Of a stretch of DNA of 64,000 bases, positions 21,342-31,052 are shown in pieces. The stretch lies in assembly GCF_026745355.1 (NCBI RefSeq), contig NC_079206.1:36587642-36651641 (forward strand), in the 5' to 3' direction. The first letter of the stretch is position 1. Each line of letters begins with the position of its first letter. The notes below the pieces were generated by a model. The model was not told the origin of the DNA. It made no database searches and saw only the letters and a program-made list of their open reading frames with translations. The DNA comes from Beta vulgaris subsp. vulgaris. Lineage: Eukaryota > Streptophyta > Magnoliopsida > Caryophyllales > Amaranthaceae. The position numbers were made by a program, and so were the translations under genes.

Positions 21342-22272
21342 CTATAACACAATGGTTTCGTAATCTTCAAGTTTTCTTTTCTTTGACATGATTTCTTTAA
21401 GGAATTTAGAATAAGAAGGAATTTGCACTAAAGCATCAGCAAAAGGAATATTAATTTGTAATTCCTTAAACATTTTTAGAAATTTCTCAAATTGATTATC
21501 CAACTTATTCTTTTTAAGTCTTTGAGGAAAAGGAATAGGAGGTACATAAGGTTTCACAGGAGAAAGCAAAAGGGTGATTCTAGTTCTTTTTCAACTGATC
21601 CTTCATTGTTTTGCTCATTTTCTTTTAGCTCCATATTCTCCTTAGACTTGTCATTTACTTCAGATAACTTTGTACCATTCCTTAAAGTTATGGCTTTGAT
21701 TTGCTCCTTAGGATTGACTTCTGTTTTACTAGGTAGGACTCCCTGGTTTCTAGAGTTAATTGCATTAGCTAATTCTCCAAGTTGCATTTCCACATTTCTA
21801 TGAGAAATAGCTATCTGATCAACTCTAGTTTCCAATTTTTCAATTCTTTCAGAAGTAGCATTAGCCAATTTTTCAATAGCTAACTCCCATGATGATTTAC
21901 TTTCTTGTTGTGGTTGTTTTGGATGAAAGACAAGTGGGTTTGGTGGTCTTAAGTTGGCATTTTAGTGTCCTTGGTCTCTCCAAGAGAAATTAGGGTGATT
22001 TCTCCAACCTTGGTTATAAGTATTAGAGTAAGGATCATTTTGTGGTGGTCTATTAAAATTAGAAACAAATTGAGCGTGTTCCATATTAGCACATTCTGTA
22101 GGTAAATGGCCACCACCACAAATGTTACATGTCACATTAGAAGAAGACACATAATTGACATTATTCATTTTAGTAAACAAATTTACTAACTTGTCCACTT
22201 TTGCATTTAACATATTTATTCCTTCTACTTCATACTTACCACTAGTTCTCCATGGTTTATTTCAATCATAAG
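21342..22272 (-). pseudogene. Athila/Tat-like Ty3-gypsy gag fragment
   Basis: Reading on the minus strand from 22272: PWRTSGKYEVEGINMLNAKV, then the zinc knuckle CNICGGGHLPTEC (22213-21962), an asparagine-rich segment (PYSNTYNQGWRNHPNFSWRD), a coiled stretch (ERIEKLETRVDQIA, ITLRNGTKL; 21868-21554), and YVPPIPFPQRLKKNKLDNQF...INIPFADALVQIPSY (21569-21342). These motifs in this order are typical of Athila/Tat gag-protease junctions in plants. Upstream gag and all of pol are absent. It is cut at 22272 by the LTR that starts next to it. Confidence 0.82.
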
Positions 22273-22458
22273 TGTTGCATGAGATAATGTGGATCCTTGT
22301 TCTTGGATACTCATGGAAAAGTCATGATGTGAAATAGAAGTGTTATTTATGTAGAGTTCTAGTTATGTTAGAATTCTATGTAAATTAGGGTTTTGATTTA
22401 TAGTTTCAGTTACATTAGCACTTTATTTTAATTAAGTGTTTAAGTGATAAAGGAATCC
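22273..22458 (+). mobile_element. LTR copy A, left part (interrupted by the reverse-transcriptase-less element)
   Basis: It begins TGTTGCATGAGATAATG. It continues at 25530 after the nested element, as proven by the AATCC duplication. The complement of this segment reappears at about 26340-26529. Confidence 0.7.
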
Positions 22459-23010
22459 TGATATGGAATTAGTAATAATTATATGGAATTCTAGTTCTGT
22501 TAGGATTCTATGTAATTTAGGGTTTTTAATTTAAGTTTATTTTAATTAAGTGTGTGAATGATAAAGGAATCCTATTATATTTAGGAGTCTAATTCCTTAT
22601 CATTGAGTCAAAGTATTCCTAAGTATATTCTATTTAGGCGTGTGAAGTAGTTAATTAAAGTTAGGATGATTATTTATCTTGATCCTTAAGATAAAGATAA
22701 ATAAGTTTAGATTGTTTTTCTAATTCAATTAGGTTTAGGAAAATCTTGTACTCTATATAAGAGATTTTCGAGCATAATAATAATTGAGAGTTGTTGAGTT
22801 AATTTGAGTTTCAGGAGAGAATCCAAAATCCTTGTGTTTACAAGTGAGTCGAAAACCCCAGTTGAACTGTGAGTCGAAATACGCCTGAGTTCTCCATATC
22901 TTGTTACTAATTAAACAAAAACCATAAAAAAATACAAACTTTATTTGTTCAATCCACTAAACTACTTAAAAGAGCCTAAACTTAGTGAATTTTCATTAAG
23001 ATTCACATCA
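22459..23010 (+). repeat. 5' LTR of the reverse-transcriptase-less element
   Basis: TGATATGG...CACATCA. A TATA box, TATATAA, lies at 22754-22760. Compared with the 3' LTR it has a short insertion (CTATTTAGG against CTTAGG near 22634) and one or two extra bases in A and T runs. Confidence 0.93.
22754..22760 (+). promoter_or_regulatory. TATA box in the 5' LTR
   Basis: TATATAA within GTACTCTATATAAGAGA. The same motif is in the 3' LTR at 25272-25278. It is the likely promoter for the element's genomic RNA. Confidence 0.6.
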
Positions 23011-23163
23011 ATTGGTGTGGCTGCTCTTCCACCACTCCCACGCACATCCTCGCCTATTCCTTCGCTCAGCGCGCCTCACTTGCGCCTACCCTTCGCCAGC
23101 CTCGTCTTCGCCCAGCGCCCATCCCTCGCACACTCTCGTCCAGCCTCGATACCTTAGCGCACC

Positions 23164-24111
23164 ATGGGCGACGCTAAGGATGAACTGCTCACAGCCATCC
23201 ACGACATCTCCGCACAACTTGCGACCCTCACCACGAAAGTCGCTGCTCTAGAACGTGACAATCAGGTCGCCCGACCCCCGCCACATCAACCTCGACGTGA
23301 GGATGCTTTACGGTTGGCTGACCTCCCAACCTTTGATGGTGACCTTGATCCCGAAGCATACTTGGAGTGGGAAAACAGGTTAGATAGATTTTTTGATCAC
23401 AATAACTTGAGTGATGGCTCACGTTTTTCTTATGCAATCCTAAAGCTTACTAAATATGCATCCTTATGGTTTGAATCTACACGCAAACGCCGAGCTCGTG
23501 AGGAAAAACCACCTATAGATTGTTGGTCCTCTCTAAAGGTAAAGATGAGAAAAAGATTTGTGCCACGTACGTATCGCCAAGAACTATTTGTGCGTCTCAA
23601 TTCTTTGCGCCAATCTACCCTCACGGTCGAACACTATATTAAGGAGTATGAGAGATTACATATGGCGTGTGATATAAAGGAGGAAGATGAACAAAAAATT
23701 GCACGGTTTTTACTTGGTTTGCATCGTTCCATCGCCAACTTGGTCGAGTTACAATCTTATGCTACGTTTGATGATGTTTGTGTGCTAGCATCCAAGGTTG
23801 AACGTCAACAAACCAAGCGCACGCCTTGGTCTCTTGCCCCTGCTATCGACGGACCCTACGTCCAGCCATGCTTCGAGTGCCCCTCCTTTCTTGACTCGTC
23901 GAGTACTCACGCTTCCACTGCCGCCCATCCTCAACGTCTCCATCCGCAAGTGCTAAGCCTACTAATGATCCGACTCAGCCACGGAAAACCAATGTTTTCG
24001 GTGCCAAGGTCCGGCCATATTGCACGAAATTGCCCTAACACCACCCTCACCACCGAGCTGAATTGGTACTTTTTTTGGCCGAAGAACCACACCATCCGTC
24101 TCCTTCACTAG
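23164..24111 (+). pseudogene. gag of the reverse-transcriptase-less element
   Basis: The ATG at 23164 follows a C-rich leader. An N-terminal coiled segment (AIHDISAQLATLTTKVAALE) precedes the capsid-like domain from about residue 50: LPTFDGDLDPEAYLEWENRL, AILKLTKYASLWFEST, KMRKRFVPRTYRQELFVRLN, ARFLLGLHRSIANLVELQSY. The frame is open for 315 codons. The nucleocapsid knuckle is split between frames: the QCFRCQ half is in another frame, while SGHIARNCP stays in this one. At least two small indels have therefore hit the region between ~23830 and 24020. Gag would form particles that package the RNA, but the split knuckle makes packaging by its own product doubtful. Confidence 0.82.
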
Positions 24112-24686
24112 ATGAGGATGAATTTTGGTCGACTCAACCAATCTGTGCTCCGGAACAAGAGCATCCTTCCTTGCTCCTTCGTCGCATTTTATTATCTTCT
24201 CATGTTGATGATTCTATGGATGAGCAACGAAACAATTTATTCCATTCAAACTGCATAATCAAGGGTAAAGTTTGTTCTTTTATCATTGATAGTGGTTCAT
24301 GTACTAATGTTTGTGATTCGTCTATGGCTGAAACTTTAAATCTGCAAATACGCAAGCATCCACAACCTTATAAACTAAGCTGGTTGAATGATGATGGCAT
24401 TTGGGTACGTAAACAAGCTTTAGTTGGTTTCGGTGTTGGTGAATACATGGATCAACTTTGGTGTGATGCTTTACCTATGACTGCATGTTCTTTATTACTT
24501 GGAAGACCATGGCAAAGTGATAGACATGTGATGCATAATGGAAAAACAAATGCTTATTCAGTTTTAATGGGGGATAAAAGAATGATTTTGCAATCCTTAC
24601 CACCTAATAGGCGCTCCAAGGAGAAAGAAAAGGAAAGCCAAGACAAAGCTCATGTATGCATAAGTTCATGTCATCATGAATTTTAA
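24063..24686 (+). CDS. Aspartic protease domain of the reverse-transcriptase-less element
   Basis: An open frame of 207 codons overlaps the end of gag in a different frame. The active site is FIIDSGSCTNVCDSSMAETL (D-S-G). It is followed by PYKLSWLNDDGIWV, FGVGEYMDQLWCDALPMTAC and LLLGRPWQSDRHVMHNGKTN, the standard arrangement of Ty3-gypsy retropepsins, which cleave Gag-Pol. The Lys/Glu-rich tail (RSKEKEKESQDK) ends at a stop where RT would normally begin. The nominal ATG may not be used; normally this domain is translated as a Gag-Pol fusion. Confidence 0.78.
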   Translation: MVLFLAEEPHHPSPSLDEDEFWSTQPICAPEQEHPSLLLRRILLSSHVDDSMDEQRNNLFHSNCIIKGKVCSFIIDSGSCTNVCDSSMAETLNLQIRKHPQPYKLSWLNDDGIWVRKQALVGFGVGEYMDQLWCDALPMTACSLLLGRPWQSDRHVMHNGKTNAYSVLMGDKRMILQSLPPNRRSKEKEKESQDKAHVCISSCHHEF

Positions 24687-24730
24687 AAACTGCACAAAAC
24701 AAAAAGGAAGGGAGACAACAACTTCTACAA

Positions 24731-24946
24731 ATGCGCCAAGGTTCTAAAATGGATTTGGGAGACAAAGTATGGTTGTCACTTGCTGCTCAAAAGCTTCATG
24801 TGAATCATAAAGATGGAGAACCTATGGATGAAGGACCATTTGAGATTGTGGAAAAAGTTGGCTTTGAGACATTCAAAGTGCTCCTAGGAAATGGAATATG
24901 TGCAACATTTCCATCTTGTGATTTGGTTCCATGCTTCCCAGACTAA
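24731..24946 (+). pseudogene. Integrase C-terminus-like remnant
   Basis: 71 codons reading GDKVWLSLAAQKLH, DEGPFEIVEKVGFETFKVLL and CATFPSCDLVPCF resemble the tail of Ty3-gypsy integrase (GDxVWL...GPFxIxxKxG...Hxxxxxxx). It sits only 44 bases after the protease stop, so RT, RNase H and the integrase core have been removed as a block. Confidence 0.65.
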
Positions 24947-24967
24947 AACTTGGGACAAGTTTTTTTC

Positions 24968-24980
24968 TAGAGGGGGAGTT
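24968..24980 (+). promoter_or_regulatory. Polypurine tract before the 3' LTR
   Basis: AGAGGGGGAGTT directly abuts the 3' LTR start (TGATATGG at 24981). It is the expected primer for plus-strand DNA synthesis. Confidence 0.8.
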
Positions 24981-25529
24981 TGATATGGAATTAGTAATAA
25001 TTATATGGAATTCTAGTTCTGTTAGGATTCTATGTAATTTAGGGTTTTTAATTTAAGTTTATTTTAATTAAGTGTGTGAATGATAAAGGAATCCTATTAT
25101 ATTTAGGAGTCTAATTCCTTATCATTGAGTCAAAGTATTCCTAAGTATATTCTTAGGCGTGTGAAGTAGTTAATTAAAGTTAGGATGATTATTTATCTTG
25201 ATCCTTAAGATAAAGATAAATAAGTTTAGATTTTTTTCTAATTCAATTAGGTTTAGGAAAATCTTGTACTCTATATAAGAGATTTTCGAGCATAATAATA
25301 ATTGAGAGTTGTTGAGTTAATTTGAGTTTCAGGAGAGAATCCAAAATCCTTGTGTTTACAAGTGAGTCGAAAACCCCAGTTGAACTGTGAGTCGAAATAC
25401 GCCTGAGTTCTCCATATCTTGTTACTAATTAAACAAAAACCATAAAAAAAATACAAACTTTATTTGTTCAATCCACTAAACTACTTAAAAGAGCCTAAAC
25501 TTAGTGAATTTTCATTAAGATTCACATCA
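24981..25529 (+). repeat. 3' LTR of the reverse-transcriptase-less element
   Basis: Nearly identical to 22459-23010. It is followed by the duplicated AATCC at 25530-25534. The 61-codon minus-strand open frame inside it is not a gene. Confidence 0.93.
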
Positions 25530-26050
25530 AATCCTATTATACTTAGGAGTCTAATCCCTTATCATTGAGTTTTATTAATTATAGGCGTGTAGTTGATTAG
25601 AATATTCTAGGTTAATTAGCATATTCTAGTCTACTTAGCATATTCTAGTTTAATTAGCATATTCTAGTTAGCATATTCTAGTTTTAATTAGCATATTATA
25701 GTTGTGTTTGAAATAGTAGAAAATCTTGTACTATATATATAAAGTTTTCGGCCATATGAAAAAAGTAGTTAGAGATTAATATAGAGTGATTATTTTCGAG
25801 TACATTGAGTATTCATCCAAATCTGATTGCTGGCGGCTTAGCCTTTACGCATTCAAACCCTTAATGTGTTTTTCGTGGTGGCTTTGCCTTTATCGTGATT
25901 CACCTAAGCACTATCCAGATTTGTTTTGTTTAGTTGGTGGCTTTGCCTTTTTGCTAATCAAACAATTCGAACCTTTTATGTTATTCTTGGTGATTAAATT
26001 CTTTATAGAATTCACATAAAAGCCTATCCAACCCTTAGTTTGATATTCGT
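25530..26050 (+). mobile_element. LTR copy A, right part
   Basis: Continuation of the LTR begun at 22273. It contains a cluster of TTAGCATATTCTAG repeats (25590-25700), a TATA-like CTATATATATAAAG (25731-25744), and an open frame at 25786-26019 that recurs in copy C. It stops at GATATTCGT, where an inverted copy begins. Confidence 0.7.
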
Positions 26051-26529
26051 AAAGGCTAAGCCACCAACAATCAGATTTGGATGAATACTCAATGTACTCG
26101 AAAATAATCACTCTATATTAATCTCTAACTACTTATTTTCATATGGCCGAAAAACTTTATATATATAGTACAAGAGTTTCTACTATTTCAAACACTAAAC
26201 TAGAATATGCTAACTAGAATATGCTAATTAAACTAGAATATGCTAAGTAGACTAGAATATGCTAATTAACCTACAATATTCTAATTAACTACACGCCTAT
26301 AATTAATAAAACTCAATGATAAGGAATTAGACTCCTAATTATAATATGATTCCTTTATCACTGAAACACTTAATTAAAATAAAGTCCTAATGTAACTGAA
26401 ACTATAAATTAAAACCCTAATTTACATAGAATTATAACAGACCTAGAACTCCACATAAATAACACTTCTATTTCACATCATGACTCTTCCATAAGTATCC
26501 AAGAACAAGGATCCGCATTATCTCATGCA
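26051..26529 (-). mobile_element. LTR copy B, inverted
   Basis: Read on the minus strand this repeats copy A from TGCATGAGATAATG (26529) through GGAATCATATTATAATTAGG, the TTAGCATATTCTAG cluster, the TATA-like motif, and up to GGCTTAGCCTTT (26051). It lacks the nested element and the last ~290 bp of the LTR. With copy A it forms a large palindrome. Confidence 0.82.
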
Positions 26530-26530
26530 T

Positions 26531-27051
26531 CATAATTAGAATACTCTAGTTTAATTAGCATATTCTAGTTAGCATATTCTAGTTTTAATTAGCATATTCT
26601 AGTTTAGTGTTTGAAATAGTAGAAACTCTTGTACTATATATATAAAGTTTTTGGCCATATGAAAAAAAGTAGTTAGAGATTAATATAGAGTGATTATTTT
26701 CGAGTACATTGAGTATTCATCCAAATATGATTGTTGGTGGCTTAGCCTTTACGCATTCAAACCCTTAGTGTGTTTTTCGTGGTGGCGTTGCCTTTATCGT
26801 GATTCACCTAAGCACTATCCAGTTTTATTTTGTTTAGTTGGTGGCTTTGCCCTTATGCTAATCAAACAATTCGAACCTTTTATGTTATTCTTGGTGATTA
26901 AATTCTTTATAGAATTCACATAAAAGCCTATCCAACCCTTAGTTTGATATTCGTGGGGATTAAATTCTTTATCGGCAATCAACTAAGTACTATCCTTTAT
27001 TTCTGTTAGCTTCCACACTTGTTATTTGATCTTAGTAGATTAAATACATCA
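26531..27051 (+). mobile_element. LTR copy C, 5'-truncated
   Basis: A direct repeat of copy A, starting near ATAATTAGAATACTCTAG. It runs past the copy A breakpoint and ends AAATACATCA at 27051, giving the complete LTR 3' end. It abuts truncated integrase sequence of Ty3-gypsy element 2. Confidence 0.78.
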
Positions 27052-27053
27052 CT

Positions 27054-27896
27054 AGGTCGAGGGGAGTACAAGGGTTCAAGCCATAAACGACATAGAAGGG
27101 ACTAAGGCTTGTAGTTTTACTAGGTGCCCTATTGTAGGCAAATTCAACATGAGGTAGTAACTCCTCCCATTGGCTAGGCTTTTTTTGTGGCTAGGGCTCT
27201 AAGCAAAGTGCCAAGAGTCCTATTGGTTACTTCTATTTGGCCGTCGGTTTGAGGATGGCTAGAAGTACTAAATTTCAGTTTGGTCCCCATCTTCTTCCAC
27301 AAAGTTAACCAAAAATGGCTATGGAACTTCGAATCTCTATCACTTACCATAGACTTAGGAATGCCATGGAGTCGAACTATATCCCTGAAATACAAGTTAG
27401 CCACATTTACAGCATCATATGTAGTATGACAAGCAACAAAATGAGCCATTTTAGAAAACCTATCAACAACCACCATGATTGAATCTTTATGGTTTCGTGT
27501 CTCAGGTAGTCCAACAATGAAATCAAGGCTCACATCCTCCCATGGAGCTTGAGGAATAGGAAGTGGCATGTATAATCCTTAAGGGAGCACATGTCCTTTA
27601 GCCTTTCTACAAGCTAAACACCTCTTAACTAAGAACTCTACATCCCTTGCTAGTTTCGGCCAATGAAAGTATTCACTAACCAAGGATGTAGTCTTCTCGA
27701 TTCCAAAATGGCCAGCAAGACCACCCTCATGGAACTCTTTGATCAAAGACTCTCGAACACTTGTTCTCGGAATGCATAATTGATTTCCTTTAAAAAGAAA
27801 TCCCTTCAAGATGTAGTACTCACCAATAGCATGTTCATGGCATTTTTTGAACATTACACCAAAATCCTTGTCATCCTTGTAACATTCTTTTAACAA
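27054..27896 (-). pseudogene. Ty3-gypsy integrase (element 2)
   Basis: 27896-27579 encodes the zinc-binding domain with intact His/Cys residues (HEGGLAGHFGIEKT...KRCLACRKAKGHVLP). After a TAA at about 27577, the same frame continues at 27569-27174 with the catalytic core: [27 protein letters not shown] and [13 protein letters not shown], so all three acidic residues are present. A frameshift in a T run near 27180 follows. The remaining fragment reaches a VYG-type NPCTPLD motif at about 27060 and ends at the LTR copy C junction. Confidence 0.87.
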
Positions 27897-28028
27897 CTCT
27901 AATCCAACAACTTTAGGATTTCAAGAACTTAAAAGCATGTACCTTCTTGAAAGTGCATCTGCCCCCTTGTTCGTCTTTCTTGCTTTGTGTTTTATAGTGA
28001 AATGGAATGTTTGAAGGAATTCCACCCA

Positions 28029-28808
28029 CTAGGCATGACGTGGTTGTAGCTTGTGTTGGTTTTGGATGAACTTGAGTACCTCATGATCAGAATGGAGTAT
28101 GAACTCTTTCGCAATAAGGTAATGGCGCCAATGGTCCAAAGCTCTAACCAAGGCATAGAATTCCTTGTCATAAGCGGAGAACTTCCTTTTAGCTTCATTC
28201 AATTTTTCACTAAAGTAGGCTATAGGGCGTCCATTTTGTGAAAGAACAGCACCAATGCCAACTCCGGAAGCATCACATTCAACTTCAAAAACTTCATTAA
28301 AGCTAGGTAAAGCTAGTGTGGGAGTAGTAGTGAGTTGATTATTTACCTCTTCAAAGACCCTTTGAGCTTGTTCATTCCACTCAAACTTCTTTAGTTTCTT
28401 GAGTTTTGTGATAGGAGTCATAATTGCACTAAAATTGCGCACAAACCTTCTATAGAAAGATGCAAGACCATGAAAGCTTTGAACTTGCTGCATAGAGGTA
28501 GGAGTAGGCCACTCCTTAATAGCTTGCACTTTCTTTTCATCAGCTTGAATACCATCACTTGAGACAATGAATCCCAAGAATATAACACTACTAGAGAAAA
28601 ATTGACACTTCTCTAGATTGCCATACAATCTTTCTTTTCTCAGCACTTCAAATACATCTTGCAAATGATTTACATGTTCCTTTACACTCTTGCTATAAAC
28701 CAACATATCATCAAAATAAACAACTACAAAACGACCAATAAAAGGTTTCATAGTTTGATTCATTAAGCGCATGAAAGTACTAGGTGCATTAGACAAACTA
28801 AAGGGCAT
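28029..28808 (-). pseudogene. Reverse transcriptase/RNase H of Ty3-gypsy element 2 (open segment)
   Basis: 259 uninterrupted codons. RT palm and thumb: [32 protein letters not shown] (catalytic YFDD intact), [32 protein letters not shown]. RNase [54 protein letters not shown], with Asp, Glu and Asp at the expected places. The frame stops at RHA, where the family continues WVEF. The finger domain upstream (29337-29020: [34 protein letters not shown]) is in a separate frame with breaks between 28810 and 29020. Confidence 0.85.
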
Positions 28809-29019
28809 AACAAGCCACTCATATAAGCCCTCTTTGGTTTTGGAAGCTGTTTTCCATTCATCACCCTCACATATACGAATTTGGTGATATCCACTTCTTT
28901 AATCAATCTTAGAAAACAACTTAGAACCATTCAAATCATCCAACAAATCACTCAAACATGGGATAGGGAATTGATATTTGATGGTGATTTTTTTTATAGC
29001 CCTACTGTCTACACACATT

Positions 29020-29337
29020 CTATCCATTCTTCTTAGGAACCAACAAAGTAGGAACAACACATGGACTCAAGGACTCCCTTATCAAGCCTTTAACTAATAA
29101 GTCTTTCACTTGTTTTCTAATCTCCTCGATTTGTTTGGGGTTGGATCTATAGGCTGGCTTGTTTGGTAGCATTGCTCCTGGGATGGAGTCAATTTTATGT
29201 TGTATGTCACGTTTTGGGGGTAAGCCATGGGGAATAGATTCAGGGAAGGTATCTTTGTAGGTTTCGGGTAAGGGGATAAGCAATGGGTGGGAATGATTAG
29301 GGTTTTTGTTGGTTTCATCTTTTGTGGTGTTTAGCAT
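29020..29337 (-). pseudogene. Reverse transcriptase N-terminal (finger) segment, element 2
   Basis: 105 codons with PLPETYKDTFPESIPHGLPP and [20 protein letters not shown], the linker and first RT motifs of Ty3-gypsy polymerases. It directly follows the protease frame (29337) and precedes the palm region with stops in between. Confidence 0.8.
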
Positions 29338-30059
29338 TATCTCACGTATGTGTGAGAGTTCATGGTGATCAGTTTGAAGTAAGGTAGTGAGGGAATATAC
29401 TTTTCTTTGGTGGAATGGATTTTAGTGTTTGCATGGGAAGGGATGAGAGTAAGGGTTATCTTTTTGTGATATTTGGTTAAGGAGTAGGTATTTTTATAGC
29501 CATCATGAATTACTCTCCTATTAAACAACCATGGACGTCCTAGGAGTACATGACAAGCATCCATAGGAATCACATCGCACCATAATTCCTCCTTATAACT
29601 ACCAATACTAAAAGATAAAAGTACACGATTTGAAACTTGTATACCCTTACCTTGATTGAGCCATTGAATGACATAGGGGCGCGGATTAGGTGTAGTTGGG
29701 AGGTTAAGCTTATCAATCATGGTTTGAGCAGCAACATTTATACAACTCCCTCCATCAATGATCAAAGTGCAAATCTTGCCACCAACGGTGCACCTTGTAT
29801 GGAATATTGCTTCTCTTTGTCTCAATTCTTCATGATCGATAGTACTACTCAAGGTTCTCCTTATCACCAAACATTCTCCTTCATCAGGACCGAATGTTTC
29901 TTCTTCCTTGTCCTTTAATGGCCATTCCATATCATGATCCTCATCCTCTTCTTCTTCTTCGTGATGAGCATTATACTCCATCAATGTAATCACCTTCTTG
30001 TTAGGGCATTCGGATGCGATATGCCCTAGGCCTTGACATCTAAAGCATCTTCTTCCCAC
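29337..30059 (-). pseudogene. Gag zinc knuckle and protease, element 2
   Basis: 240 open codons starting CFRCQGLGHIASECPNKKVI (CCHC knuckle). An acidic linker (HHEEEEEDEDHDMEW) follows, then the retropepsin domain TLIIDGGSCINVAAQTMIDK, QWLNQGKGIQVSNRVLLSFS, LWCDVIPMDACHVLLGRPWL and VIHDGYKNTYSLTKYHKKIT. The active site is D-G-G, common in this family. It is well preserved compared with element 1. Confidence 0.87.
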
Positions 30060-30912
30060 TTTAGTTGTATTAGGGTTAGAGGAAGGGGTATAGGGGGTTT
30101 AGAGGTTGTGGCTTGAGGATTCTTTTGAGGAAAAGTGGTAGGTTTTTGGAAAAGGGTTGTTTTAGTAAAGGGACATGAGGTCTCAACTTTAATCTTGCCT
30201 TTGCTTTGTTTTTTAACCTTGTGATCAAGAAGAACAAGTTCTTCTAAGGTAGAATAGTGGTGTAGTTCCATTATGTTGGCTATCTTGGGGTCTAAGCCTC
30301 TAAGTAACGTCACTAAAGTTTAAGGTTCATCTTCATGTACCTCACATTTCATGAGGTAAGCTTCAAAGTCCCTAGTTCGAACCTTGTTGTAAGTCATGGA
30401 ATTTGGCAAAGTTCTCTTGAACATAGTAGGTGGGTAGGAACTTTTGTTTCAAAAGCTTCTTTATTTTGGCCCATGTACGCACCTTCTCCTTACCTTGTCA
30501 TTCCCTCTTGCTACACACACTAACCCACCAAGTTGAAGCATACTTTCTAACCTTTAATGCAACCAACTTAACTCTCTTGTCCTCTGAAACTTGCTTATAA
30601 TAAAAAACTCTCTCCATAGTTCTAAGCCATTCCACAAACTCATCTGTGTCGAGTTTTCCTTCATAATCAGGTATGCCTACCTTGATGTGAGTAAAAGGGA
30701 GAAGGTTAGTTCTCCTTGGGAACAAGGTAGCATCACTTGCTTCCCCATCCGAATCATCTTCACCTTCTCCTTGTCTTGTGAGTCTAACTGAGAGTTGTCT
30801 CACTTGATCTTGGAGTAATGCCATTATAGCATTGCTCTCTCTTCTTTCTTCTTCTAAAGCTCTCATGGTTTCACGCCAATTTGTTGGAGGTTATTCTCCG
30901 TCCCCCATGGTG
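30026..30912 (-). pseudogene. Gag capsid region, element 2
   Basis: The start codon near 30910 (MGDGE then a stop) is in the same place as in element 1. 30866-30498 encodes ALLQDQVRQLSVRLTRQ, HIKVGIPDYEGKLDTDEFVE and KVRKYASTWWVSVCSKRE. 30313-30026 encodes LDPKIANIMELHHYSTLEEL plus a Lys/Pro-rich linker. The intervening part (KxFLPTYYVQENFAKFHDL-like) is out of frame. Confidence 0.82.
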
Positions 30913-31039
30913 AAGGATCTAGGGTTAGAAGGATTTTAAGGTGGGTGAGTGTTTACGATTTGATGAGGGGTTTAGGAACAAGATTAGGATTGTGTTTGGG
31001 GTTTAATGGTGAGTGAAATAGGTAGAATATGAGATCAGC

Positions 31040-31049
31040 TCTGATACCA
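31040..31049 (-). promoter_or_regulatory. Primer binding site, initiator-Met tRNA type (element 2)
   Basis: Minus-strand TGGTATCAGAGC lies next to the LTR edge at 31053. It matches the primer site of element 1 and extends two bases further. Confidence 0.85.
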
Positions 31050-31052
31050 AGA

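Larger units (their letters stand above)
22459..25529 (+). mobile_element. LTR retrotransposon with gag and protease but no reverse transcriptase (3071 bp)
   Basis: Two LTRs (552 and 549 bp) differ at only a few positions and both run TGATATGGAATT...TTCACATCA. The pentamer AATCC is perfectly duplicated at 22454-22458 and 25530-25534. The internal 1970 bp hold gag, protease, and a short stretch like an integrase C-terminus; the whole RT-RNase H-integrase core is missing. A polypurine tract precedes the 3' LTR. This is the architecture of non-autonomous gag-only (TR-GAG-like) derivatives. High LTR identity marks it as one of the youngest insertions in the nest. Confidence 0.93.

Noticed and set aside
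25786..26019. 77-codon frame in LTR copy A, conserved in copy C (26690-26923)
   Set aside because: The two copies are the same LTR sequence, so conservation follows from duplication; no domain, high Phe/Leu/Trp content typical of chance frames.
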